Shown here one piece after another: positions 29,481-41,066 of a stretch of 64,000 bases of DNA; position 1 is the first letter of the stretch; each line of letters begins with the position of its first letter. Both the position numbers and the translations under genes were made by a program. This DNA comes from Wuchereria bancrofti. Taxonomy: Eukaryota > Nematoda > Chromadorea > Rhabditida > Onchocercidae. The DNA lies in assembly GCA_005281725.1 (NCBI GenBank), contig SSBO01000007.1, forward strand, positions 6,185,415 to 6,249,414. The letters are read 5' to 3'. The notes below the pieces were generated by a model. The model was given only the letters and a program-made list of their open reading frames with translations. It ran no database searches and had not been told where the DNA came from.

Positions 29481-30174
29481 AGGAAGGAATAAGCTAATTT
29501 TTATGAATTTTTTTTAATTTTTTGTTTACTTGTATCCTTGTTATGCTTACATTCATTTTGCATTTTAATCAATAATAAAATCTCTGCCATATTTCTACCA
29601 TTTATTAATTTCATTCCTTCCTTTTATCGTTTAACAGAATGATCCAAAAATGATCAATGTTCAAAAAGCAAAAAGTAAATTAACTTCTTTGTTTTTGATC
29701 AACTAAAATGGAAAATATAATTCAACGATTATACATCCTTTTTTTGTTCCATCAGTAATTTCAATTTATTGCTTAAATTTAATTCATTATCAATTGTCAG
29801 ACTCATTTTTCTTTTTTAAATGACTTATTTTGCACTTTACATTTATTAATTTTGCTCTTTCATAAAATGCATTTTTAAAAAGATTATTTATCAAAGAGAG
29901 GAAAAGAGAGAGAAAAAGAAAAAGGAATCGTCGAAAAAGAGTTTCATGCAATAATGTTATCACTTATATTTGACTGGAAAAACAAGAAAGAAAAAAGAAT
30001 GAAATAAACTCTCAAAGCAAAAATCATTATGATTTATTGACATTTACCAAATAATTTTCAAATAATTTCCGTGAAACCTATCACGTACGTACATTATGAA
30101 TCATATTGAAAATGAAAAAAGAAAATGAGAAATGGAATTCATGATGAAATTTTAATTCATGATGAAAACTTATT

Positions 30175-30560
30175 ATTTGTTATCTATTTATTATTCGTTA
30201 TTTATTCTTTATTTATTATTTATTATTTGTTATTAATTTCTGTTCATCTAATAATATTTAAGTAATCATTAAACATGCGTAATAAACTGTTTATAGCATA
30301 ATATGAAAACAAAAGCATAAACCTATCCTTCTTTGTTATTATTATTACTATAATTTTTATCATTTATTATTAATCATTAATTATTTTATTATTATTATTT
30401 ATTAACTGTCAATTATTGTCTATTATTTGCTATTTATTAATTATTTATCATTTATTGTTATTTATTGTTTAGTACTTATTGTTTGTTATTTGTTTATTTA
30501 TTTATTTATTATTATTAATTATTATTATTATTGTTATTGTTATTATTATTATTGCTCAAA
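30175..30560. repeat. TTATT/ATT-rich low-complexity tract
   Basis: Mixed TTATTATTATT, TTATTTATTTATT and TATTTGTTATT motifs run almost without break here. This is simple-sequence DNA with no gene. Confidence 0.6.
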
Positions 30561-31297
30561 GAATTAGCACAATATAATTTTCCCGTGCAAATTCCATGAA
30601 TATCTAATAACAGAATAGCAGCTATTCATGTTTTGAAATTACTAAACATACGTATATCTTATTTATATGACATTTTTTCTTCACAAATATAATTAATTTT
30701 TTTAAATATAATTAAATATATAATGAAATAATTTTCATGAATATAAATAAATAACTATTCATTTTATTTTGTGTAAAGTAAATTAAAAAATTTTTGACAA
30801 AATATGAAGAAAACTAATAGCATTATAAGGTTGCTTCAAAAATTATGAATAATCAAAATGGAATGTTTAAAAGAAATCAAAGAGAAATTAATAACAAATT
30901 GAAAAAAAAAAAGAACAAAAAAATTTTTATGAAAAAAAAAATCTGAGTATCAGATATTATTAACAAAGCTTTTTTTTTTCGTTTTCATTATAATCGATTC
31001 CGGAAATTCTTAAGTAAGTAAATAGTATTATGTTTAAATAAATTAATTAGTATTATATCTTACACAGTTAAATTAATTAAATTTCTTCTTGTGCACAATA
31101 AAAATTTTAGACAGTATAAAAAAACTGTTGAAAAATAATTTCAAAATTTCAATAATTATATGTAATATAATATATGAAGAGAAAATGTATTCTGGCATCA
31201 AAAAATATGATTATTTATGAAGTTAAAAGTTAAATTTTTTTTTTTTCAAATTTTTTTTTTCAAAGTTGACTTTTTTTCCTATTTCATTTGATAATAT

Positions 31298-31440
31298 ATA
31301 GTTCAATTAAATAATGTTTGTAAATGTCCAAATGAAAGTTCCAAATTTATAATTTACCACTATAAGCAAAAAAAAACAATCACTAAAAATTACAGATTAG
31401 TGAATGTGTTATATTTACAAACATTATTTAATTGAACTAT
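31298..31440. repeat. Perfect 28-bp inverted repeat
   Basis: The 28 bases at 31298-31325 (starting ATAGTTCAATTAAATAATG) recur as an exact reverse complement at 31413-31440, with an 87-base loop. It would form a hairpin in RNA or cruciform DNA and could be a MITE remnant. No neighbouring gene is supported. Confidence 0.75.
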
Positions 31441-32860
31441 CTAATTTCGTTCATTAATTAAAATTATTAATAACTACGATTTTACAAATTACATTATTTC
31501 AATTCTCACAATTCATAAAAATACAATGAAAAATATCGAACTACTAAAAAGAAAGAAAAATGAAAAAACAAAAAAAAAAATTCCCCTATAAAATTATGAT
31601 AAATAAAAGGCTTAAAAATTATAAAAATATTTTTTGGGAAAAATTTTATTCTTACCCTTAACAATGGTAAGCATAAATTGATTTTGAATTATATTCAAAT
31701 TTTAACAAAAAATAGGATTAGCTGAAAAAAAAAAAGGAAAACAAAAAACAAAAACAGAAACAGTATGAAAATGATTTTATCAACAATTATTACAATATTA
31801 TCATTGGAATTTGCTTTTACCTCATTGATTTCAATTTTTGTTTTTTTTTTTTTTGTTATTAGGAATTTTTGTTTCAATAAAAAGAAAAAAGAGGAAAAAT
31901 TTATCTTTACTTTTTAATAGAAAAGTGATGATAATAAAAAAAGGAAAGAAGTTATAATCAAAAAAAAAAAAATCATATATGAAATGTGAAAATAAACAAA
32001 ACAAACAATATTTATTTACAAATTCAACAACTCATATTTATTTATTTAGCATTTATTTACAATTTATATTTTAAATTATCATCATAAATTTTAATTGCTG
32101 TTAGTATTAATTTCAATGTATGAATAGAAGATATAAAGATATTATTAAAAACAATTATTACGATTAATTATAAGATTAAAAACTCAAATTTTTATATATT
32201 AAGACTAGTTATTTAAAGATTTTTTTAGGATTAATTATTAAGATTAAAATTAATTATCGATTTACTTAATTAATTGAAATTTTTATATATTTATTACAAA
32301 TAACATTCATCCATTCATACTAATCTAAACGTAATATAAGAAATTATCGTTTTAAAACCCTAAAAACAATAAGGAAAGAACGAATGAGTAATGGAAAGAA
32401 GGAATAAATCTTTTGCATTCGTCCGATTGAATTTAATTTTCACTAAATTCTATCAACTATTAAGTTTTTATGATTTAAATATGAAAAGAAATGAAGAAGA
32501 AAAAAAGAAAAAGAGAAAATTGGAAAAGATGAAAAGTATTGTGAAATGCTAAGGTATGAAATAGTACAAGAAATTTATTCATTTAAACAATTCGAAAAGA
32601 TATAGAAGCATTTCATTGATGTTATAAATAAAATAGAATTTGAAAAAAAAATGAAGTATATAATTAAATGTGTAGTTCATCTGCAATTTTTGAATAATAA
32701 AGAATTTATTAAGAAAAAGAAAAAAATAATTCATATCTTTGAAAATACTCAGTGAAAATTTACTAAATATCTTAAAAAAAAATTCTTTTCAGCACAATGA
32801 TTCTATCATTTTAAAAATTTCAAAATTACTATATAAAATAATTTTGTTACATGCATTACT

Positions 32861-33140
32861 AATAATAATAGTAATAGTAATAATAATAACAATAACAATA
32901 ATAATGATAATAATAATAACAATAATAATAAAAATAATAATAATAACAATAATAATAATAACAATAATAATAATAATAATGATAATAATAATAATAATAA
33001 CAATAATAATAATAGTAATAACAATAATAGTGATTTATAATAATAGTGATGATAATAATAATAATGATAGTGATTTATAATAATAATGATGATAATAATA
33101 ATAATAACGATAATAATAATAGTAATAATAATAATTCTAA
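32861..33140. repeat. (TAA)n-like trinucleotide array
   Basis: About 280 bp of AAT with AAC, AGT, GAT and AAA variants, uninterrupted. It gives long poly-Ile or poly-Leu open frames on the two strands that are not genes. Confidence 0.85.
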
Positions 33141-36100
33141 TAATAGAGTCCGTGTAATTGATATCACTGCATGATTTGCTAAATTTAAAAGATTAAAGAT
33201 TAAAGCAATGAATTTCATATGAAAATTCCGCCGATAATAATTGTAATAATTTCAACGAAATAATGAAAATGTGTGGTTGCAGAAGGAAACAATGCGAAAT
33301 TTGCGCTTGAAGCAAATTCACTGAAATTGTCAACCATTGTCATTGCAACAAGTTACATACAATGACACACAAATTAGATCAATCATGAGCAAACGGTTCC
33401 TTATCAATTTAACAATTGATTGCAACTATGATTAAATTCACATTCTAACTTTCATACAATTAAATGAACTTTAAAATGAATTTATAATTATCAAAATATT
33501 CAACAATTAATGAATATGTGATTATTATTAAATATTATTTGCTTACTATTTGATAGATATTTTAAATTTTCCCATTTGTAAATAAGCTAACGCAGTTTTT
33601 TTCACACATTATTAATCATTCGTGATAAGAAAAAAATAATGAAATAAAAATTGTGAAAATGGAAGCTATAAACTAAATTTACAATAAATTATTTTGAATT
33701 ACTTTACTAGCTCTTTTCAAAATATGATTTTGTTTTTCTTCAAAATACGGTTTTTGCGAATATATTTCGTGATAAGAGACTAATTTAAAATTAATTTAAA
33801 ACCTTTGCGGGTAAAAATCCTTTTTTTTTGTTCACATCTATATATTAAAGTATTGATGAAAAAAGCTAAACATTTGAATTTCGAAAAATTTTTTTATGGT
33901 CATCATTCGCAGATCAAGAATCAACCGATAAATATAAATGATATTTTGAATAGATTAATCAGTAAACAAACAGGAATGTTTAATATTTGTATAATTTGCA
34001 TTTAACATTTTCAGACGTATTTTGAAGAAATAAAAATAAAACTTGAAAAATTTTTATATTAAAATGTTCATAAAATATAAATACAAAGGTACAGCTAACA
34101 GATAAAACTAGAAAACGGATCAGGAATTTGTTGGATAAATAATTTGAAATGATAAATTCCGAAAATTGAATATATTTGATATTAATTATATCAATCCATT
34201 ATCAATCTAATTTAAATATTCAATGTTTCAATGTAAAAAATAATGGAACAATTGATACTACTTTTAGTCATGGTTCAATTTTGATGGTTTTTACACTTTT
34301 TTTTCTGAAAATTTGGAATTTGTAAATTTTTGAATTGTAAAAATTTTGAGAATTTATAACGAAATGTTCATTTTACAATGTTATTATTAAAAGATTTGAT
34401 TGTGTTAATCCGTAATTAAGCTAATTAAAAATAAAAAAGCTATTATTGCATTGTTTTAAATATCAAAAAAAAAAAAGCAAATTCTAATTCGTTGCTTATT
34501 TACCTAACCATTAAGTATAGTATTATGGTAATTAGTATATTAGTATAACTTTTATCGTATAAGTAAATGTTAACAATTACATTTAAATATTAGCAAAGAA
34601 AAAATAACTTTTTTTAAAAACCAACAATATGATATCTCATAATATTATCAGTCTTTTACTTACTTTTCCTCCTTCTACCTAGATAAATAGAAAAAAACAA
34701 CTGATAAGGTTTAAGTAAAAGTAGGAAATGAAAAAAATAAAAATATATGATTTGATAAGTGATAAATCAAATAAGTGATAAGCTATAGGCTAAAAAATTT
34801 GGCGAGAATTTGGCGAAAAGAACAAAGGAGAGCAATTATTATTTCGTTTTTACTAAAATGATTGCGGGAACTGATGATATCATCATTATCATTATTATCA
34901 TTCATAAATCAAACTCGCAGTTATATTTCAGTGTGAGAATTTCGTTCCAAAAAATAATGAATCACAATTACATTTTACTTTTTTTTTAAATTATCCCCTC
35001 TGCTTGTGTATAAATATTCCATTTAAATTTTTTATTTTTATATTTTAAATTATTTAAAATTAATACTTCCGATTATCTTGCACACTTAAACTAATCAGTC
35101 GTGTAAAATTATTACGCACAATAATAATAATAATAACAATAATAATAATGATAATAAAAATGATAATAATAATAACAATAATGATAATAATAGGTATTAA
35201 GCAAATACGTAAGTAAATCACAACGTGTAAAAATAAAACAGAATTAGAAATAAATGGTTAACTTTAACAGATTAAAATTAAAAATTTTATATTAAAATGA
35301 TTTTAAAATAATAATTTTACAATAATCTGTAATTTTAATAATAATTAAAAAGGGAAAGAATTTTGTTTTTTAAATACTAACTTCCAATTATAAATTATTT
35401 ACTCTATTTCTATAATTTTATCAATTCAGTTATTTTTTCTTTTTTTAAACTTAAAATTAACTAAAATGGTATTATATCAGTTATCACCATATAATTTAAT
35501 TTTATCAACTTTGTATCCTTAAATCATTTTACGGTTAGCATAGGAATGTTTTTCCGGATCAGTTTTTCTCAAACATTACCGGACAAAATTTTCAGCAATA
35601 GCAGTAAGTTTTATTTCATTATTAGTCCAAAAAAAAGAAGAAAAAATGAGTCAGCTTACAATTTATTTATTTTTTCATTTAAAGTCATTTAAATTTAAAT
35701 CATCGAACAATCGAACAATTTAATTATAATTATGCATTTTTTTGATATTTTCAAAAAGCTCGATCAAATATATTCTTATAATTGTGATAATATTCATTTC
35801 GTTTATTACTTTATTAATTAACTTATAGTAATTAGTTTTATATATCATCGAATTAGTCATCATAAAAGTTTTACAAATAATTCTAACATTATCCTTGTTA
35901 TTTTGCTAATTCATTTAAAAATTTTTGGAGTTATTAAAAAGGAAAAATATTTTTCATTTTTTTTTTTTGAAAAAAGTTCTTAAATGATAAGCGTATTTAA
36001 AATTAGGTCACGAATTAATCATGTCGCATACAATGTTTTGCATTTTTTCTTATCAGTAATTTTATCACTACTTAATGATATATCTAATTGACAACAGTTT

Positions 36101-36441
36101 AATCTATAAAATTTTTTTTAACATTGTACTTAGAAATAATTATCAAACAAAAAAGTGGATTTTCATATAAATTGAAATTTGAGTTAAATTTATATGATTG
36201 CTATTAATCTGACAATATTTAATTCACTTATATATTTTACTTGTTAAAATTTGCATCACTATTTTATTTTTAAATTTATAAAAAAAAAGAGTATTTGCAT
36301 CTATGTTTTCATTCAGATTTTTTTAATTTATTTATGAAATATATTTCAAAGTAATCATTTAATAGACAATGCTATTATGTTAACAATTGATTTATCATTT
36401 AATTTTGTATGCATTAGAAAATTAATGATTTTTCATTTATG

Positions 36442-37024
36442 TCATTCGTTAGGACAAATTTAAAATAATAATTGTGCAAGAAAATGTTTGTTGATATTTT
36501 AAGAATTGAATAAATTGATAACTATTTGTAAATTTTCAATCAATTTGTGAAATTCAAAAAATATTCCAAAAAATAGCTTTATATTTGATAAAATTAATTT
36601 TTTAAGTGTTAAAAGAAAAAAACAAAGGAAGAAATAGTTAATTAAATTTTAAGAAAATTTTACTCCATACTGTTTTGATTAGAATAATAATAATATCAAA
36701 AAAAAAGTGCCATAAACAAAAAACCGTCGTCATTTTATTCATTTTCAAAACCACTAATTATTCTGTTAATTCCTATTTTATCATACATGCAATTAGTATT
36801 AACTAATTAAAATGCTCATTAGTTAGGATAAATTTGAAATATTTTATAATATATATGTAAGAAGAAAAAAAAATCATTAGTAGAAAATGTTTGTTAATAA
36901 TTTAAAAATTGAATAAACTGATAAATATTTGTAAATCTACAATCAATTTGTAGAATTGAAAAATTATTCTAAAAAAAAAAACTTTATATTTAATAAAACT
37001 TAAAATTTCTAAATGTTATAAACA
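36442..37024. repeat. Diverged direct duplication, about 374-bp offset
   Basis: The segment 36442-36612 matches 36816-37024 in order: TTAGGACAAATTT/TTAGGATAAATTT, GAAAATGTTTGTTGAT/GAAAATGTTTGTTAAT, GAATAAATTGATAACTATT/GAATAAACTGATAAATATT, then ATCAATTTGT and CTTTATATTT. The second copy carries short insertions. Confidence 0.6.
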
Positions 37025-38799
37025 TTTATATACAAAAAAAAGGAAAATTAAAACTGTATTATATTTAAAATTATGCAAAATGTTTTCCTTAAATTCTCTC
37101 CTGGTCTATTTTTAAAATTTTATTATTCCTTTCACCATAGTAATCTCTTATATTTATTTATTTCTGTTTTTGTTTATTTGTTTTCCTTTTTTCTTCTTTT
37201 ATAAATTACACATTTGTATATTTTACAATTTTCCTTTTATTACAATCTTGCATAACTCTCTGAAAAATGGAAATGAAATACAAAAAAAAAGATAACTGAA
37301 TAGATGATAAGTTGATAAGCATTACTAGTGATACTGTAACATTGATTTTCTGATCGTTTTATAGCATAACAAAATTTTTTTAAAAAAAACAAACCTTTTT
37401 TTTTCAAAAAAAGAGTGAAAGAAAAAGTTGAATGAATTCGTTGTCTACTAGCTTACCACTTTTACTCTAATTATTAGTAATAATTAAATTAGTTAGTATA
37501 GCAAATATTGTTTATTTAAGTTATTTGTTAACAAATCATTGATTAAATTAAATTTTCTTCTTTATGTTTTTATAAAAGATAAAAAATTAATAAATACAAT
37601 GTTTTCTTTTTCTTTTTCTTTTCTTCTTTTTGAATATTTAAATTGAATGCGAATACATTTATTAGCATATATTGATTAATAATTATTATTAATTAATTTT
37701 TTATGAACTAATTATTATCCATTAATAATATTAAATTTTTTTAAAAATTTTTTTTAATATAATTTTGAACAATATTAAGAATTTGTTCCAATGAAAAATA
37801 TATGCAGATAATCAGTAGCTTATGTAATTAAAAATAGATGCAAATTATGCCTAATTATTAATATATTTAACAATATATTTTGATGAAAAAATTATTGTAT
37901 GCATAAAAATTGCTTTTTTTCAAATTAAAAATTTAAAAAGTATTACAAAATTTTAAATTCAATTAACAGTTTTTATCGTATTTTATATGTCGAAAATTAC
38001 AGTGCTATCAGTTAATTGCAATTGTTAACAAGCAATTTCTTTTGTTTTAAATTAACCAAAAACTGATAAAGATGAGATATATGTGGCGATAAACAAATTT
38101 CATGCATGATTATTTTTTCAAAGAAATAAATCAGTTTGCAAAAAAAAAAATTAAAAATTAAAAATTTTTCAAACAACACACATTTTTTAGACAACATATG
38201 TATTGTCAATTCCATTTTTATTTATTTTTAATTTCCCCTAACTTTGAAAAAGACTTTTTTCTTAAAAAAAAAACTAATTAAAATATTTAAAGATATAATT
38301 TAGCTAAAATTTATTGCAATGTAAATATTTGCTAATATAAATTAATTAAAATTTTCATACATAACTTCAATATTTGAATTTTCATTAAATGCTGAATTTT
38401 CGTAAATTGAATTTTTATATCATTTGTAACAGTCAATTTGTTATGTTTTTAACTTTTTATATTACTCCAATTTTCATTTTCTTAATATTTCAAAGGAAAT
38501 TCTAAATTAAATTAAATTCTAAATACTAATATGACAGTAATAGTAATTATATGCTATTATGTTATAATTATTCTAATCATACCTAATACTCTAAATATTG
38601 ATTCGATTGATTAAATAAATGATATAAAGGAAAAAAAGAATCTTATTTAAATTTTTAAATTTTCAAAAATAATCTTTAAAAGCAATTGTAATAATTTCAT
38701 TGCATATTATAATTCTTTGCCACTTTATAATAATTAGGAAATTTGAGCAAAGTTTGATTTACATTAAATTAAAATTTTATCATTCTCTCTTCCTTTCTC

Positions 38800-39110
38800 T
38801 CACCCTCTCTCTCTCTCTCTCTCTCTCTCTCGTAATATATTGACACTTTAGTAAATGTAATTTCATTCGATAATTTAATTGAAAGAATGAAGATATTATG
38901 GTTGAATGATGATTTCATCTGATAAGTGTTCATTCATAGATTGATAATGAAGTGAAATGAGGGAGAGATGAAGGAAGAAGAAGGGAAAGAGAGAGAGAGA
39001 GAGAGAAATAAAAATTGAAGAATAAATGAGTGAAATGAAATGAAATGAAATAAAATGTAATAAATAGAAAGAAAGAAGGGAAAGAGAAAGGAAGAGAGAG
39101 GGAGATAGAT
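38800..39110. repeat. (CT)n and (GA)n tracts upstream of the CIB2-type gene
   Basis: A (CT)n run at about 38802-38832 is followed on the same strand by (GA)n runs at about 38988-39006 and GA-rich DNA to 39110. The two tracts are complementary, so a transcript or single strand could fold back. They lie 0.3 to 0.6 kb upstream of the start codon, where GA/CT tracts can be promoter elements in nematodes. Confidence 0.6.
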
Positions 39111-39246
39111 AGATGAATAAAGAAAGAAAAATTGTAAAGACAGATGAGTGATAGGAAAATGGAGTAAATTTTATTTGTTTTGAGATGAAACGAGAGACGA
39201 AAAGGTTTTAAGCTTTAAGTTAGCTTTTGCTCTTGCTTTCCAAGGC

Positions 39247-39333
39247 AGCTAGCTAGTTAGCCAGCTATAAGAGCTAGTAGCTAAACTTACTGACTAATTA
39301 GTTAGTTAGTTAGATATGATTAGCTATCTAGCT
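39247..39333. repeat. TAGC/TAGT tetranucleotide cluster
   Basis: AGCTAGCTAGTTAGCCAGCT and later TTAGTTAGTTAGTTAGAT belong to an imperfect 4-bp repeat about 100 bp upstream of the CIB2-type start. It is partly self-complementary through AGCTAGCT. Confidence 0.5.
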
Positions 39334-39399
39334 TCTTTATCTTAATATCAAACATTTTTTTTATTTACTTCAAAATATTTTTTAATTAATCAATTATGA

Positions 39400-39410
39400 T
39401 TTGTTTACAG
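39400..39410 (+). other. Probable trans-splice acceptor for the CIB2-type gene
   Basis: TTTGTTTACAG ends at 39410, 7 nt before the coding ATG at 39418. No upstream exon was recognised. Confidence 0.5.
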
Positions 39411-39434
39411 ATGAATTATGGGCAATACTGGTAG
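39411..39434 (+). other. Upstream ORF overlapping the CIB2-type start codon
   Basis: The base after the acceptor begins ATG (39411), which opens a seven-codon frame ending at TAG (39432-39434), out of frame with the main ATG at 39418 and overlapping it. Confidence 0.5.
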
Positions 39435-41029
39435 TTCACTTACCGATTTAAATTTATTCTCTAAGGGTGGTATTTTTACGCGCGATCAAATCGATGAATA
39501 TCAGGTTAATTTTATCAGTTTTTACATCACAAGATTGGATTATCATATCATTAATAATAAGTGTTACATAAGATTGGATTATCATATCATTAATAACAAG
39601 TGTTACATAAGATTGGATTATCATATCATTAATAATAAGTGTTACATAAGATTGTATTATCATATCATTAATAATAAGTGTTACATAAGATTGTATTATC
39701 ATATCATTAATAATAAGTGTTACATAAGATTGGATTATCATATCATTAATAATAAGTGTTACATAAGATTGGATTATCATATCATTAATAATAAGTGTTA
39801 CATAAGATTGGATTATCATATCATTAATAACAAGTGTTACAGTGAATAGCATTTAATTATCACTAGTAAGTAATGGATGAATAAATTTTTTGACAGTTAT
39901 CAGAGGAATTAATCCAATCTTATCATCATGTTATGATAAATTATGAAAGGTTACATCATTATCATCATATCATTCTGTCATCAGTAAATAATGACAATTA
40001 TCACATCATTTTGTTGCCAGTGAAAGCTCATTGATAACAAAAATTTTTTAATCAAAAGTGCACAAAAGTAATTTTTGTAATACCGTAATGCTGTAACTCT
40101 GTAGCATTAGTATACGGTAGTACAGTATTACAGAGATTATATTAATGCTAAAGTAAATACATTAGTGCAAATAATTATTGCTAATATTTAACTGCTAATT
40201 TGTAAAAATGATATTGAAGGAAAGAAAGGCTAATTTTACTAATTATCATATCATTGATAAGTGTGAACACGCTTTGTTCAATTTTATTTTTCAAATTACA
40301 GAAATGAATTAAAATTAGACATTATTTGAGTGAAGTTTAAAATTTAGTAAAAATGTGATTGTATGACTAAACGTCATACATGTCATGCATTAAACGTAAA
40401 AAATGATGTGATTAATTAATCAATTAATTAATTACAACATTCAGTTTTTTTTTATTGTTTTTTCGGCAGCAATTTACAAAAATTAGAATAATTGATAAAA
40501 ACAAAAGAATAATATATTATAAGGAAAAAATTATTATCATTGTTATAAGAAATAAATATTATAAGCCAAAAAAAAATTATTTTTTTTCTTTATAATATTT
40601 ATTAAAATAAAAAAAAGGTTTTGTTTTATTTTAGAATTGTGTATATATTTCTTTCATTTAGGCAACACTATGCATTATTCTATTTTAGATAGTTTTGCAT
40701 AATTTTTTGTTCCAGAATTATTTTAGGATTGTATTTTATTTTAGGATTGTCATTATTCTATCTTAGATAGATTTGCACATTTTTATATTTCAATGTTATG
40801 CATTATTCTATTTTAGCATTATAAATTTCTCTATTTTAGATAAGATTGTAAATTATTCTATTTTAGGATTGTACATTTTTCACAAGAAAAGATATCATAC
40901 GGTTGTATAAACGATTCTATGCATTGAATCCAATCAAAGTACCAACAAATATGCAAGGAAACCGTCCGGCTATTATAACATTATGTTTTGAAGAAATCGA
41001 AAAAATGCCTGAACTACGAGTATTATTTG

Positions 41030-41066
<37 letters not shown>

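Larger units (their letters stand above)
26187..39410. other. Large gene-poor, repeat-rich intergenic region
   Basis: About 13 kb between the divergent transferase and CIB2-type genes. No open frame has family resemblance or exon-like splice context; open frames at 26690-27162, 31695-31877, 33805-34005 and 38012-38215 are AT-rich chance frames. Contents: trinucleotide tracts near 28218-28262 and 28398-28430, a 16-bp minisatellite (28577-29290), a CA-rich block (29305-29480), a TTATT-type tract (30175-30560), an inverted repeat (31298-31440), a (TAA)n-like array (32861-33140), a more complex stretch (33150-33450), AAT repeats near 35120-35190, a diverged duplication (36442-37024), and CT/GA tracts (38800-39110). 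Confidence 0.6.

Noticed and set aside
32739..33080. Poly-Ile and poly-Leu open frames
   Set aside because: They are translations of the TAA array, with no signal sequence, splice context or family.
33805..34005. 66-codon plus frame in the gene desert
   Set aside because: It has somewhat mixed composition, but no recognisable family, promoter or splice signals.
39532..39843. CRISPR-like or coding repeat gene
   Set aside because: Repeats abut with no spacers and sit within an intron whose flanking exons join perfectly; kept as a tandem repeat.
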